From NCBI GenBank assembly GCA_964633975.1, contig CAZWKX010000013.1:1-50939 (forward strand): a DNA stretch of 50,939 nt. The letters are read 5' to 3'. Below are positions 34,593 to 43,058 of the stretch, in pieces; position 1 is the first letter of the stretch; every line of letters starts with the position of its first letter. The DNA comes from CAZWKX01 sp964633975 (GTDB lineage Bacteria > Actinomycetota > Acidimicrobiia > Spongiisociales > UBA11373). The position numbers were made by a program, and so were the translations under genes. The notes beneath the pieces are model-generated. The model was not told the DNA's origin, did no database searches, and saw only the letters and a program-made list of their open reading frames with translations.

Positions 34593-35294
34593 ATGCATCT
34601 GCCCAGCACCATCTGGCGTGCCGCCCTCAAGTGGCCCCGTCTCCAGCGCATCGAAGTTCTCGATCTGCCCGAGTTCGGCGCCCGGATAGTGCAGATCCCC
34701 AAGGCGGGATCGGGCACGATCCGCATGCACGTCCTGCGATGCCTGCGGGGCCTCTACGGCGACGACCTGCCCAAATCGCACCTGTGGCGCCGTGTACGCT
34801 TCGTGAAGCCCAAGACCCTCCCCCACCTCGACCCGCATCACTTCACCTTCGGCTTCGTGCGTTCTCCCTACACTCGCCTCGTCTCCTGCTACCGGCACAA
34901 GATCGAGCGCCTTCGCCGGCAAGGACGCCGCATGTCCCCGCTCTTCGCCGTCTACGGCGGGCGGTTCTCTCTCGGTATGGATTTCCCCGCCTTCGTCCGT
35001 GCCGTGGCGAGCGTGCCCGACCCACGTGCCGAGAAGCACTTTCGGTCGCAGGTCTCGTTCCTCTACGACGGCGGCAGGCTGCTTGTCGATTTTGTGGGCC
35101 ACCTTGAGCGCTTCGACGAGGACTGGGCCGAGATCTGCCGCCAAACTCGGTTAGGCCCAGTGGCCCGGGCCTACAACGTCACCGGAGACGCCGACATCAC
35201 TCACTGGTACGACACCGAACTCCTCGCGCTCGTGAACGAGCGCTACCGAGACGACTTCACCGCTTTCGACTACGAGGTCGTCGAGAGACTCTGA
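34593..35294 (+). CDS. sulfotransferase family 2 (carbohydrate sulfotransferase-like) protein
   Basis: 233 residues. PAPS-dependent sulfotransferase fold: the 5'-phosphosulfate loop is VQIPKAGSGTIR, and the 3'-phosphate site is FGFVRSPYTRLVSCYRHKI with the conserved Arg and Ser. The C-terminal part has EKHFRSQVSFLY and VGHLERFDEDW, typical of Sulfotransfer_2 proteins that modify glycans. No signal peptide or membrane segment is visible, so it acts in the cytoplasm. The acceptor is unknown; an exported glycan precursor would fit the position next to murJ but is speculation. Confidence 0.88.
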   Translation: MHLPSTIWRAALKWPRLQRIEVLDLPEFGARIVQIPKAGSGTIRMHVLRCLRGLYGDDLPKSHLWRRVRFVKPKTLPHLDPHHFTFGFVRSPYTRLVSCYRHKIERLRRQGRRMSPLFAVYGGRFSLGMDFPAFVRAVASVPDPRAEKHFRSQVSFLYDGGRLLVDFVGHLERFDEDWAEICRQTRLGPVARAYNVTGDADITHWYDTELLALVNERYRDDFTAFDYEVVERL

Positions 35295-35304
35295 ACGGCC
35301 GGCT

Positions 35305-35691
35305 CTACGCCTTTTTGGTCTCGGCGAAGATCCGGGCGATCTCGTCGATGAGCTCCAGAAGCTCGTCACCGACGGCTGGGTCCATGGACTTCTTGGCATC
35401 GCCGGCCTTTTTGGTGGCCCTCCAAAAGAGATCGTGGAGCTGAGGGAACCGCTCGACGTGGGGCGGCTTGAAGTAGTCGGTCCAGAGAACCCAGAGGTGA
35501 TGCTTCACCAGCTCGGCGCGCTGCTCCTTGATGATGATGCAGCGCTGGCGAAACACCTCGTCGCTGGAATCCTGGTACTTCTGGGCGATGGCCTTCACCG
35601 ATTCCGCTTCGATGCGGGCCTGGGCGGGGTCGTAGACGCCGCAGAACAGGTCGCAGTGGGCGTGGGCGACACGCCGGGGCCTGAGCAGCAT
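35305..35691 (-). CDS. sodN: nickel superoxide dismutase precursor
   Basis: 128 residues: an 11-residue propeptide (MLLRPRRVAHA) and a 117-residue mature enzyme, the standard size. After cleavage the N-terminus is His-Cys-Asp-Leu-Phe-Cys-Gly-Val-Tyr. His1, Cys2 and Cys6 bind nickel, and DPAQARIEAESVKAI is canonical. Position 5 is Phe (TTC), where the family hook motif HCxxPCGxY has Pro. A longer frame starts at 35721, but the AGGAGGT at 35699-35705 lies seven bases before the ATG at 35691 and settles the start. It detoxifies superoxide. The divergent neighbour encodes its maturation protease. Confidence 0.95.
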   Translation of the reverse strand: MLLRPRRVAHAHCDLFCGVYDPAQARIEAESVKAIAQKYQDSSDEVFRQRCIIIKEQRAELVKHHLWVLWTDYFKPPHVERFPQLHDLFWRATKKAGDAKKSMDPAVGDELLELIDEIARIFAETKKA

Positions 35692-35698
35692 TCGGTGT

Positions 35699-35705
35699 AC
35701 CTCCT
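35699..35705 (-). promoter_or_regulatory. ribosome binding site of sodN (AGGAGGT)
   Basis: A full-strength Shine-Dalgarno sequence on the - strand, seven bases before the ATG at 35691. It makes the propeptide 11 residues instead of 21. Confidence 0.85.
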
Positions 35706-35720
35706 GAGCGAGTGCGCTCA
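35705..35720. promoter_or_regulatory. 16-base palindrome between sodN and sodX
   Basis: TGAGCG-AGTG-CGCTCA, perfect six-base arms. It covers the predicted sodN transcription start and touches the sodN -10 element (TAGGGT, - strand 35720-35725), which overlaps the sodX -10 element (TACACT, 35724-35729). A candidate operator for a metal- or redox-responsive regulator; it does not look like the Streptomyces Nur box. Confidence 0.45.
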
Positions 35721-35756
35721 CCCTACACTCGCCCAGACCACTGAACGGAGGTCACG

Positions 35757-36167
35757 ATGAAGCGTCTCCTGCTGTTCGCCGGGGTCCTCGCCGCGGTGGT
35801 GGCGGCATGCCAGGTCGTGGCCTACGAGATCGCGGAGAGGAGCATGGAGCCGGCGCTGCGGCCCGGCGACTGGGTCCTCGGCTGGCGTCGACCGCGCCGC
35901 CTGCGCCGGGGGGAGATCGTGGTGATCGAGCATCCCATGCGGCCGGGCTTCGAGATGGTCAAGCGGATCGCCGCCGTGGCCGGCGAGGAGGTCGGGGACC
36001 GGACGCTCGACAGCGGAGAGATCTGGGTGCTTGGCGACAACCCCGAGGCGGGGAGCGTCGACAGCCGTTCTCTCGGGATCCTGAGGACGCGCTGGGTGCG
36101 AGCCCGCCTTCTGCTCCGATATCAGCCCTGGCCCCCTGCCATTCTCGCCGCCGGCGCCAAGCGCTAA
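35757..36167 (+). CDS. sodX: nickel SOD maturation protease, S26 family
   Basis: 136 residues. One N-terminal membrane helix (LLLFAGVLAAVVAACQVVAY), then a short signal-peptidase-like domain with the Ser29/Lys69 dyad: ERSMEPALRPGDWV and EMVKRIAAVAGEEV. WVLGDNPEAGSVDSRSLG is the S26 box. The compact size and the divergent sodN identify it as the SodX-type protease that removes the SodN propeptide so that the nickel hook can form. GGAGGT at 35747-35752 precedes the ATG. Confidence 0.92.
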   Translation: MKRLLLFAGVLAAVVAACQVVAYEIAERSMEPALRPGDWVLGWRRPRRLRRGEIVVIEHPMRPGFEMVKRIAAVAGEEVGDRTLDSGEIWVLGDNPEAGSVDSRSLGILRTRWVRARLLLRYQPWPPAILAAGAKR

Positions 36168-36205
36168 GGTAACCGTACCCGCCACTTCATTCCGGAGGGA
36201 CGCGC

Positions 36206-37915
36206 ATGACAACCGAGACTCCCGCCGAAGCTGGATCCCATGCGATCCGCAATCTCGCTCTGTTCATCGGCGGCACGCTCGCCGCACTGCTCGTAGTGGG
36301 CGGAGCCGCCGCCCTCCTGAAGAGCAGCCCCACGCCGTTCCCCGGCGCCGAGACCATGCCGCCGGGCCCCATCGCCTACGTCCAGGTCGACTTCTCCGAC
36401 CATCGGATCGAGCGCCTCGTCGACACCTTCGACGAGGCCGGCGCCCTGGGCACGGGCCTCGGGGAGATGCTCGCGGACAGCGGGCTTTCCGAAAGCCTGG
36501 GCCTCGGCACGGGTCTCGACACCGACGTCCGCGCCCAGCTCGACGGCTGGCTGGCGGAGAATCTGGGGACCGACCTCGATGAGCTGCGCGACATCGTCGA
36601 CCAGGTGGCACTCGGCGTCTACGACGTCGAATTCGGCCCCTTCCTCGACACGGCAAACGCGTCCGTGATCGTCGCCGTGGAGATCCCAGACGGTGCGACG
36701 GACTTCGTCGAAAGGACGATCGCCTTCATCGAGGCGGAGCACGGCGTCACTTTCGCCGAGATCAGCTACTCCGGACAGACGGTCTACACCGCAGATGACA
36801 TCGGCGGGGAGCCGGTTTCCCTGTCACTCTCCGGCAGCGTCCTCCTCATCGCCAACGATGCAGACCTGGTCGCTGCCGCGATCGACGCCCGATCCGGTGA
36901 GTCGCTCGCCGACGATGCCGACTTCAGCGCCGTCGTGTCCGAGATGCCCAGCGACCGCACGGTCACCGCCTACGTGGGCACCGATGCTCTCGCCTCGCTG
37001 TTCGAGGACTTGCTGAGCTCGCCGCTGTCGGCCGGCTCCGTTGCCGGCGAGAACGATCTGCTGGCCGGGATGGGAGCGGTGCACGGCATCGGCATGAGCG
37101 TCGTGCTCGAGGACGATGCCATGCTGGCCGACCTCGTTGCCGTTGGCGACGCCGACGATCCGAACTTTGCCCCCTCGGAGCCTCTGACCGCCAGCGACCT
37201 GCCCGACCGGCTGCCCGCCGACACGATCGTCTACGCCGGCTTCGGCGAGATGGACCTACAAGTCGACTGGCAGGCCATGCGCGACGAGATAGCCGCGGCG
37301 ATGGACACACCCGAGATGGGCAACATCGCCGGTCTTCTGGACTGGATCGAGTTCAATGCCGGCGTCGATTTCCAGGAGGCCTTCGACCTGCTCACCGGTG
37401 AGATGGCCTTCGGCCTCTTCCCGGCAGACGAAGGAGCCATCGCCGCGACGGGCGGCGCCGATCTCGGCTTCGTCGCCGCCGCTGGAGTCAACGACCCGGC
37501 AGCCATGGCCGACACCATCGAGAGCTTCATGCCCATGGCCCAGATGCTTTTCGACCTGGAGGCCACGGAGATCTCAGACGGGCTCTTCGGCATGCCCGTG
37601 GACGGCGGAGAATCCGTCGTGATCGGAGTAGTCGGTGACTACGCGGTCATCGCCAGCCACGAGGACCACGCCCGTATCGTCCAGGACGGCGCCGCAGAGC
37701 CGCTGTCCGGCTCCCTCATCTACCAGCGCACGATGGGCGCCCTGCCCCCAGGATCTGTGCCGATCGCCTACCTGGATGTGACGGGCTTGATCGGAGCGGT
37801 CAATGCGCCCGACGACGTGGCAAACGCGCTGGCGCCGCTCCAGTCGGCAGGCGCCTCTCTGCAGAGCCGGCCCGGCGTTTCCTTGATGAGTGTGGTCGTG
37901 CTCATCGACTACTGA
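36206..37915 (+). CDS. DUF3352 membrane-anchored protein
   Basis: 569 residues. An N-terminal transmembrane helix (LALFIGGTLAALLVVGGAAA) is followed by a large acidic exported domain. The DUF3352 pattern is PPGPIAYVQVDFSD near residue 52, then DLDELRDIVDQVALGVYD and AYVGTDALASLFEDLLSS. No Cys or catalytic motif is evident. DUF3352 proteins are widespread and uncharacterised. GGAGGG at 36194-36199 precedes the ATG; a TAAGGT -10 element at 36165-36170 overlaps the sodX stop, so it can be transcribed alone. It overlaps convergent glgA by seven bases. Confidence 0.85.
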   Translation: MTTETPAEAGSHAIRNLALFIGGTLAALLVVGGAAALLKSSPTPFPGAETMPPGPIAYVQVDFSDHRIERLVDTFDEAGALGTGLGEMLADSGLSESLGLGTGLDTDVRAQLDGWLAENLGTDLDELRDIVDQVALGVYDVEFGPFLDTANASVIVAVEIPDGATDFVERTIAFIEAEHGVTFAEISYSGQTVYTADDIGGEPVSLSLSGSVLLIANDADLVAAAIDARSGESLADDADFSAVVSEMPSDRTVTAYVGTDALASLFEDLLSSPLSAGSVAGENDLLAGMGAVHGIGMSVVLEDDAMLADLVAVGDADDPNFAPSEPLTASDLPDRLPADTIVYAGFGEMDLQVDWQAMRDEIAAAMDTPEMGNIAGLLDWIEFNAGVDFQEAFDLLTGEMAFGLFPADEGAIAATGGADLGFVAAAGVNDPAAMADTIESFMPMAQMLFDLEATEISDGLFGMPVDGGESVVIGVVGDYAVIASHEDHARIVQDGAAEPLSGSLIYQRTMGALPPGSVPIAYLDVTGLIGAVNAPDDVANALAPLQSAGASLQSRPGVSLMSVVVLIDY

Positions 37916-39366
37916 TTGGAGGGCCGCTCCGGGCGCACCGAGACCTCCTCGGCGCGCACATATACAGCGCGGTACTTCTGGGCCCGTCTCTGCCACGAGT
38001 AGTCGCCGGTCATGCCGTTGTACACCACGCGATGCCAGGCCTCCCTGTCGGCAAAGGTCTCGAGGGCGGCCGCAACCGCCTCGGCGAACGCCTCTTCGCT
38101 GTGGGGCGAGAACAAAAAGCCGCTGCCGGTGCCGGCGTTGGGATCCCACTGCTCCACCGAGTCGGCAAGCCCTCCGGTGCGGTGGACCACTGGCACCGTG
38201 CCGTACTTCATGCCGTACATTTGACCCAGCCCGCAGGGCTCGAAGCGGGAAGGCATGAGAAGGAAGTGCGCGCCGGCGAGAATGAGGTGCGCCATCTCGG
38301 GATCGAAGCCTTTCATGTACCCGGCGGCCCCGGGGAAACGATCCTGGAATGACTTGAAGAGCGACTCGTAGCGAGTCTCTCCCGTACCAACTGCCGCCAG
38401 CTGGGCCCGGCCTGAGGAAAGCAGCGGGGGCAGCGTGTCTCGAAGCAGATCAAAACCCTTCTGCTCGGTCAGGCGCGACACCACACCCAAGACCGGGACG
38501 CCGGGGCGGCCGTCGAGTCCGAGGCGCCCGCGAAGCTCTCCGGTGTTCTCCGCCTTGCCGGCCAGGTCGTAGTGCCCGTAGTTGCGCGGGATCCAGGAAT
38601 CGGTCTCCGGGTCCCACTCGTCCCCGATCCCGTTCAGGATGCCGACCAGGTCTGCCCGTCGCGAACGCAGCACTTCGTCGAGGCCCATGCCCCAGAGCGG
38701 GGTGAGGATCTCCCTGGCGTATCCGGGGCTCACCGTCGTGATGATCGTGGCCGTAACGATGCCGGTCTTCAGCGAATTCACCCGCCCGGCGATGAGGTCG
38801 TCCGCCGGGAAGATGTCGGCCTGCTCGGCCAGACCGAGCTGTCGCAGATCGACCGCAGGAAAGATGCCCTGGAACGCCAGGCTGTGGATGGTGAGCACGG
38901 TCGGCTTTTCCGCCCAGTAATCCCCCGCCGCCCGCAGATGGGGAACGATGAGCGCCGTGTGCCAGTCGTTGGCGTGGATCACGTCGGGCACCCACCCGAG
39001 CGCATCGCACACCGCAGGCACCGATGCAGTCAGCACGCCGAATACGAGATGCTCCTCATCGCCTTCGGCATACACCGTCCCCCGGTGAAAACGGTCCGGT
39101 GCATCGATGAGGTAGACCCAAGGCAGGCCGGGTCCCGCCTCGCCGAGCGTGTGCACCGCCACCGACCCGAGCTCCCCGATGTCGACCCCCGAGATCACTT
39201 GGCGCACTGGCAGGCCGCCGGTATCCAGCACGTCGTAGAAGGGCACAAAGACGCACACCTCGTCGCCATCGGCGGCGAGGGCGCGCGGCAGCCAGCGGGA
39301 GACGTCACCCAGGCCGCCGACATGGGCATGGGGGGCAAGCTCGGCGGTGACAAAGGCGATACGCAT
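37909..39366 (-). CDS. glgA: glycogen synthase (ADP-glucose, GT5)
   Basis: 485 residues. Adds glucose from ADP-glucose to alpha-1,4-glucan. GT-B fold: HVGGLGDVSRWLPRAL at the N-terminus, HANDWHTAL, VVSRLTEQKGFDLL, and the C-terminal PSRFEPCGLGQMYGMKYGT with VVHRTGGLADSV. The N-terminal KxGGL motif has His15 where E. coli has Lys15, a residue that contacts ADP-glucose; the rest of the site looks normal. The ATG shares one base with the glgC stop (TGATG), so the two are coupled. Confidence 0.95.
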   Translation of the reverse strand: MRIAFVTAELAPHAHVGGLGDVSRWLPRALAADGDEVCVFVPFYDVLDTGGLPVRQVISGVDIGELGSVAVHTLGEAGPGLPWVYLIDAPDRFHRGTVYAEGDEEHLVFGVLTASVPAVCDALGWVPDVIHANDWHTALIVPHLRAAGDYWAEKPTVLTIHSLAFQGIFPAVDLRQLGLAEQADIFPADDLIAGRVNSLKTGIVTATIITTVSPGYAREILTPLWGMGLDEVLRSRRADLVGILNGIGDEWDPETDSWIPRNYGHYDLAGKAENTGELRGRLGLDGRPGVPVLGVVSRLTEQKGFDLLRDTLPPLLSSGRAQLAAVGTGETRYESLFKSFQDRFPGAAGYMKGFDPEMAHLILAGAHFLLMPSRFEPCGLGQMYGMKYGTVPVVHRTGGLADSVEQWDPNAGTGSGFLFSPHSEEAFAEAVAAALETFADREAWHRVVYNGMTGDYSWQRRAQKYRAVYVRAEEVSVRPERPSNQ

Positions 39367-40628
39367 CAGACCTCGGTCCCGGCGGGAATCGTCTCACCGC
39401 GGGCCACGACGATGACGCCGTCCCGGATGAACCAGCCGGCGCCATCGGCATCCCAGACTCCGTCCTTGTTGACAAGGCGGCAGCCGTCCCCGACACGGGC
39501 GTTCTTGTCGACGATGGCGTTGCGGATGCAGCAATCGTGGCCGATGCCCTGCCCCGGAAGGCCCGGCGACGGAGCGTCCTCGAACTTGTCGGCGCCCATG
39601 ATCACGGTGCGCTCGATCTCGGATCCCGAACGCACCACACCCCGGATCCCGATGATCGAGCTGGAGAGGCGCGAGCCCTCGGCCAAGGTACCGTCGGAGA
39701 GGATCGACTCGTGGACCTGGCAGTCGGTCACCTTGCTGCCAGGGAGGAAACGGGGCCTCGTGTAGATAGGGAAATCGGGGTCGTAGAGGTTGAGCGCAGG
39801 AATCCGGCGGGTGAGCTCGAGGCTCGCTTCGTGGAACGACTTGATGGTCCCAATGTCCCTCCAATACCCGCGGTGGCCGTATCCGTATACGGAGAAATCG
39901 GTGACCGCCTGCGGGATGAGGTCCCTGCCGAAATCATCCCCCTCGTACTCGTCCAGGAGGCGCACCAGGACCTCGGTCCTGAAAACGTATATGCCCATGC
40001 TGGCGAGCAGAGAACCGGCATCCGCATTGATCCCCGTAGCATCGACGGTGCCGTCGTCCAGGGCGAGACGGGACTTGGCCTCGTCATCCTGAGGCTTCTC
40101 GACGAACTCGACCAGCCGGCCGTCCCGATCGAGGCGCATGATGCCCAGGCCCCCCGCCTCTGCTGCGCTCACCGGCTTGACCGCGATGCTGATGTCGGCG
40201 TTCCGCTCCCGATGCTGCTTCAAGCAACCGGCCAGGTCCATGAGGTAGAGCTGATCACCGGACAGAATGATGATCTCCGCCGGCGCGATGTCGACGAGCC
40301 GGTGCATGTTCTGGCGCACGGCATCGGCCGTGCCCTGGTACCAGTCGCGGTTCTCCAGGCTCTGCTCGGCGGCGAGGATGTGCACAAAACCGTCCGAGAA
40401 CATGTCGAAGCGGTAGGTCTGGGCGATGTGCCGGTGCAGGCTGGCGCTGTTGAACTGGGTGAGCACGAAGATGCGATCGACCCCGCCATGAAGGCTGTTG
40501 CTGATCGGGACGTCGATGAGCCGGAACTTCCCCGCCACGGGGACGGCTGGCTTGGCGCGATCCCGGGTCAACGGCCAAAGCCGCGTCCCCTGACCGCCTC
40601 CCAGGATGGCAGTCACCACGTCTCGCAT
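39366..40628 (-). CDS. glgC: glucose-1-phosphate adenylyltransferase
   Basis: 420 residues. Makes ADP-glucose from glucose 1-phosphate and ATP, the control point of glycogen synthesis. Nucleotide-binding loop ILGGGQGTRLWPLTRDRAKP, RLIDVPISNSLHGG, GTADAVRQNM, LSGDQLYLMD (metal Asp) and VEFVEKPQDD. The C-terminal half has beta-helix repeats (about 295-415). The ATG has GGAGGG upstream, with TAGGGT (- strand 40662-40667) as a likely -10 element. First gene of glgC-glgA. Confidence 0.96.
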   Translation of the reverse strand: MRDVVTAILGGGQGTRLWPLTRDRAKPAVPVAGKFRLIDVPISNSLHGGVDRIFVLTQFNSASLHRHIAQTYRFDMFSDGFVHILAAEQSLENRDWYQGTADAVRQNMHRLVDIAPAEIIILSGDQLYLMDLAGCLKQHRERNADISIAVKPVSAAEAGGLGIMRLDRDGRLVEFVEKPQDDEAKSRLALDDGTVDATGINADAGSLLASMGIYVFRTEVLVRLLDEYEGDDFGRDLIPQAVTDFSVYGYGHRGYWRDIGTIKSFHEASLELTRRIPALNLYDPDFPIYTRPRFLPGSKVTDCQVHESILSDGTLAEGSRLSSSIIGIRGVVRSGSEIERTVIMGADKFEDAPSPGLPGQGIGHDCCIRNAIVDKNARVGDGCRLVNKDGVWDADGAGWFIRDGVIVVARGETIPAGTEV

Positions 40629-40691
40629 CCGTCTCCCTCCAGTGTGCGGGGCCCGGCGCTCACCCTACTCCTGGCCGTGGCCTGAACCCGA

Positions 40692-40697
40692 TAGCAT
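40692..40697 (+). promoter_or_regulatory. -10 element (TAGCAT), leaderless
   Basis: Eight bases before the acylase ATG at 40706. No Shine-Dalgarno sequence. Confidence 0.45.
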
Positions 40698-40705
40698 CGG
40701 CTCCC

Positions 40706-43030
40706 ATGAACCCGGCCCGACTCGCGCTTCGCCTTCTGGGGAAACGGCTTCCCGTCACCTCCGGCCGCCTCGAGGTGGACGGCGTGTCCAAGCGTGTCGT
40801 CATCAATCGCGATCGGTTCGGCGTACCGCATATCGAAGCAGCCACCGACGCCGACGCCTGGTATGCCTTGGGCTTCTGCCAAGGCCAGGACCGGCCCTTC
40901 CAGATCGAGACTCGGCTGCGGCTGGTACGCGGGACGCTCTCAGAGCTCATCGGAGCCGACGGACTCCCGATCGACAGGCTCTGCCGCCGCATCGGTTTCA
41001 ACCAGCTGGGCAAGCAGCTCGTCGCCACCCTCGACCAGCGCCACCGGCCCCTGGCCGAAGCCTATGCCGCCGGCGTCAGCGCAGGTGCGACCATTGGTCT
41101 CACCCGGCGCCCCCACCCCTTCGTGCTGCTGCGCTCGCGCCCCAGCCGCTACGAAGCGGCCGACACTCTCAGCCTGCTCTGCCTGCAGGCATTCCTGCTC
41201 GCCGCCAACTGGGACGTCGAGCTGGCCCGCCTCCAGGTGCTAATCGCCGACGGGCCGGAGGCGGTCGAGGCTCTCGATCCCTCGTACCCCGAGTGGCTGC
41301 CGGTGTGTGACCGGCCCGGGGAGGCGGCCGGTGCCACGGCCTCCCGTCTGGCGGACGACCTCGCAATACTGGCCGCCGCCATCGGCGTCACCGGAGCGTC
41401 CAACAACTGGGCTCTCGCCCCATCCCGGACCGCCACGGGGCGTCCCATACTCGCCAACGACCCCCACCTGGCCCCTCTGCTGCCGCCCCATTGGTACCTC
41501 GTGCACCTGGACACCCCGGAGTGGTCGCTGGCCGGCGCCTCGCTGGCCGGCACCCCCGCGGTCGCCGCCGGTCACAACGGCCACGCCGCCTGGGGAATCA
41601 CCGCCGCTCTGACCGACACCACCGATCTGTACCTAGAGGAGATGGGGCCTGACGGCTGCAGCGTGCGACGCGGGGATGGTTTCGTGCCCTGTGAGGTCCG
41701 GCACGAAACCATCCCGGTCAAGGCAGGGGCCCCCGAGAAAATGGAGGTGCTCGTCACCGACCGCGGCCCCATCGTCGGACCGGCTCTGGACGGTGGTCTC
41801 GATGCACTATCGATGGCCGCCACCTGGCTGCAGCCGCGTTCCCTGGGCAACATGTTCGAGCTGGGACGCATCCGCTCGTTCTCGGATCTGCGCGCCGTCT
41901 TCGCCGACTGGTCGGCTCTCCCTCTCAACGTCGCCTTTGCCGATACCGGCGGCACGATCGGCATCCAGCTGGTCGCCAACGTGCCGGTCCGGCGGCGGGG
42001 CGGCGGCGCCGTCCCCTTGCCCGCCGCCGATCCCCAGAGCGGCTGGGAAGAGGATCTACTTCCATTCGACGAGTTGCCCAACGTAGTCGACCCCGATGTG
42101 GGCTATGTGGCCAGCGCCAACAACCTTCCCTCGGCCACCGGAGCCAATCTCGGATGTGATTTCCTGGACGGGTACCGCGCCGCCCGCATCTGCGAGGTGC
42201 TCGCTTCGCGGCACGACTGGGACCTGCCCTCCACGCTCCGCCTTCAGATGGACCGGTATTCGATCCCGTGGAGGGAGATCCGCCCCTTCGTGCTCTCTGC
42301 CTTGAGGGACGACGCCGAAATCGCCGCCGGCCTCCTGTCGGATTGGAATGGCGAGATCGCGGCGGACTCGCCGGCGGCAGCCCTCTTCGAGTTCTTCATC
42401 GCCGAGATCACCTGCGCCGTGGCCGAAGCGAAGGCGCCACACAGCGCCGAGTGGCCGCTGGGTAAGGGTTTCACCCCACTGGTGCCGTTGAATTCCTTCC
42501 TCGTACGCCGGGTCTCCCATCTGGTCCGGCTGCTCAAAAAGAGGCCAAAAGGCTGGTTCCCGGACGGGTGGGAAGCCGCCGTGCGCGGGGCCATACAGCG
42601 CGCCGTGGAACGCCTCACCCGCGATTACGGACCCGAGCCGGCCGGCTGGGCCTGGGGAGAGATCCGCCCCCTCACCTTCACCCACCCGCTCGGCCTGCGC
42701 CGGCCCCTGGACAAGGTCTTCAATCTCGGCCCCATACCCTACGGCGGCGATGCCAACACACTGAACCCGGCACCCGTCGATCCCCGCCGGCCTACTGCAA
42801 ACCCCGAGTTCGCCGTGGCTTCGCTACGTATGGTCGTAGACGTCGGGGAGTGGGAACTCAGCCGATTTGTGCTTCCGGGAGGCCAATCCGGCAACCCGTT
42901 CTCCCCTCACTACTCGGATCAGCTCGGGCTCTGGCGGCTGGGAGACGCCCTGCCCATCCCATGGTCGAAACAGGCGGTGCGGAGGGCCACCTGGTCCACT
43001 CTCACGCTCGAACCCGCCGAGCCCGTGTAG
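40706..43030 (+). CDS. penicillin acylase family (Ntn) hydrolase
   Basis: 774 residues. Ntn hydrolase that self-cleaves into alpha and beta chains. The nucleophile is Ser232 in TGASNNWALAPSRTATG, followed by PILANDPHLAPLLPPHWY, VAAGHNGHAAWGITAAL and the beta-chain Asn in VASANNLPSATG. The N-terminus (VVINRDRFGVPHIEAATDAD) is the usual alpha-chain start. There is no signal peptide or membrane helix before it, so the enzyme is probably cytoplasmic, whereas many relatives are exported. Substrates of relatives include penicillins, acyl-homoserine lactones and other amides; the sequence does not decide. Confidence 0.92.
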   Translation: MNPARLALRLLGKRLPVTSGRLEVDGVSKRVVINRDRFGVPHIEAATDADAWYALGFCQGQDRPFQIETRLRLVRGTLSELIGADGLPIDRLCRRIGFNQLGKQLVATLDQRHRPLAEAYAAGVSAGATIGLTRRPHPFVLLRSRPSRYEAADTLSLLCLQAFLLAANWDVELARLQVLIADGPEAVEALDPSYPEWLPVCDRPGEAAGATASRLADDLAILAAAIGVTGASNNWALAPSRTATGRPILANDPHLAPLLPPHWYLVHLDTPEWSLAGASLAGTPAVAAGHNGHAAWGITAALTDTTDLYLEEMGPDGCSVRRGDGFVPCEVRHETIPVKAGAPEKMEVLVTDRGPIVGPALDGGLDALSMAATWLQPRSLGNMFELGRIRSFSDLRAVFADWSALPLNVAFADTGGTIGIQLVANVPVRRRGGGAVPLPAADPQSGWEEDLLPFDELPNVVDPDVGYVASANNLPSATGANLGCDFLDGYRAARICEVLASRHDWDLPSTLRLQMDRYSIPWREIRPFVLSALRDDAEIAAGLLSDWNGEIAADSPAAALFEFFIAEITCAVAEAKAPHSAEWPLGKGFTPLVPLNSFLVRRVSHLVRLLKKRPKGWFPDGWEAAVRGAIQRAVERLTRDYGPEPAGWAWGEIRPLTFTHPLGLRRPLDKVFNLGPIPYGGDANTLNPAPVDPRRPTANPEFAVASLRMVVDVGEWELSRFVLPGGQSGNPFSPHYSDQLGLWRLGDALPIPWSKQAVRRATWSTLTLEPAEPV

Positions 43031-43043
43031 TCCAGAGCACGGC

Positions 43044-43049
43044 TACCCT
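43044..43049 (+). promoter_or_regulatory. -10 element (TACCCT), leaderless
   Basis: Nine bases before the ATG at 43059, in the 28-base gap after the acylase. Confidence 0.4.
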
Positions 43050-43058
43050 TCCCCCGCC

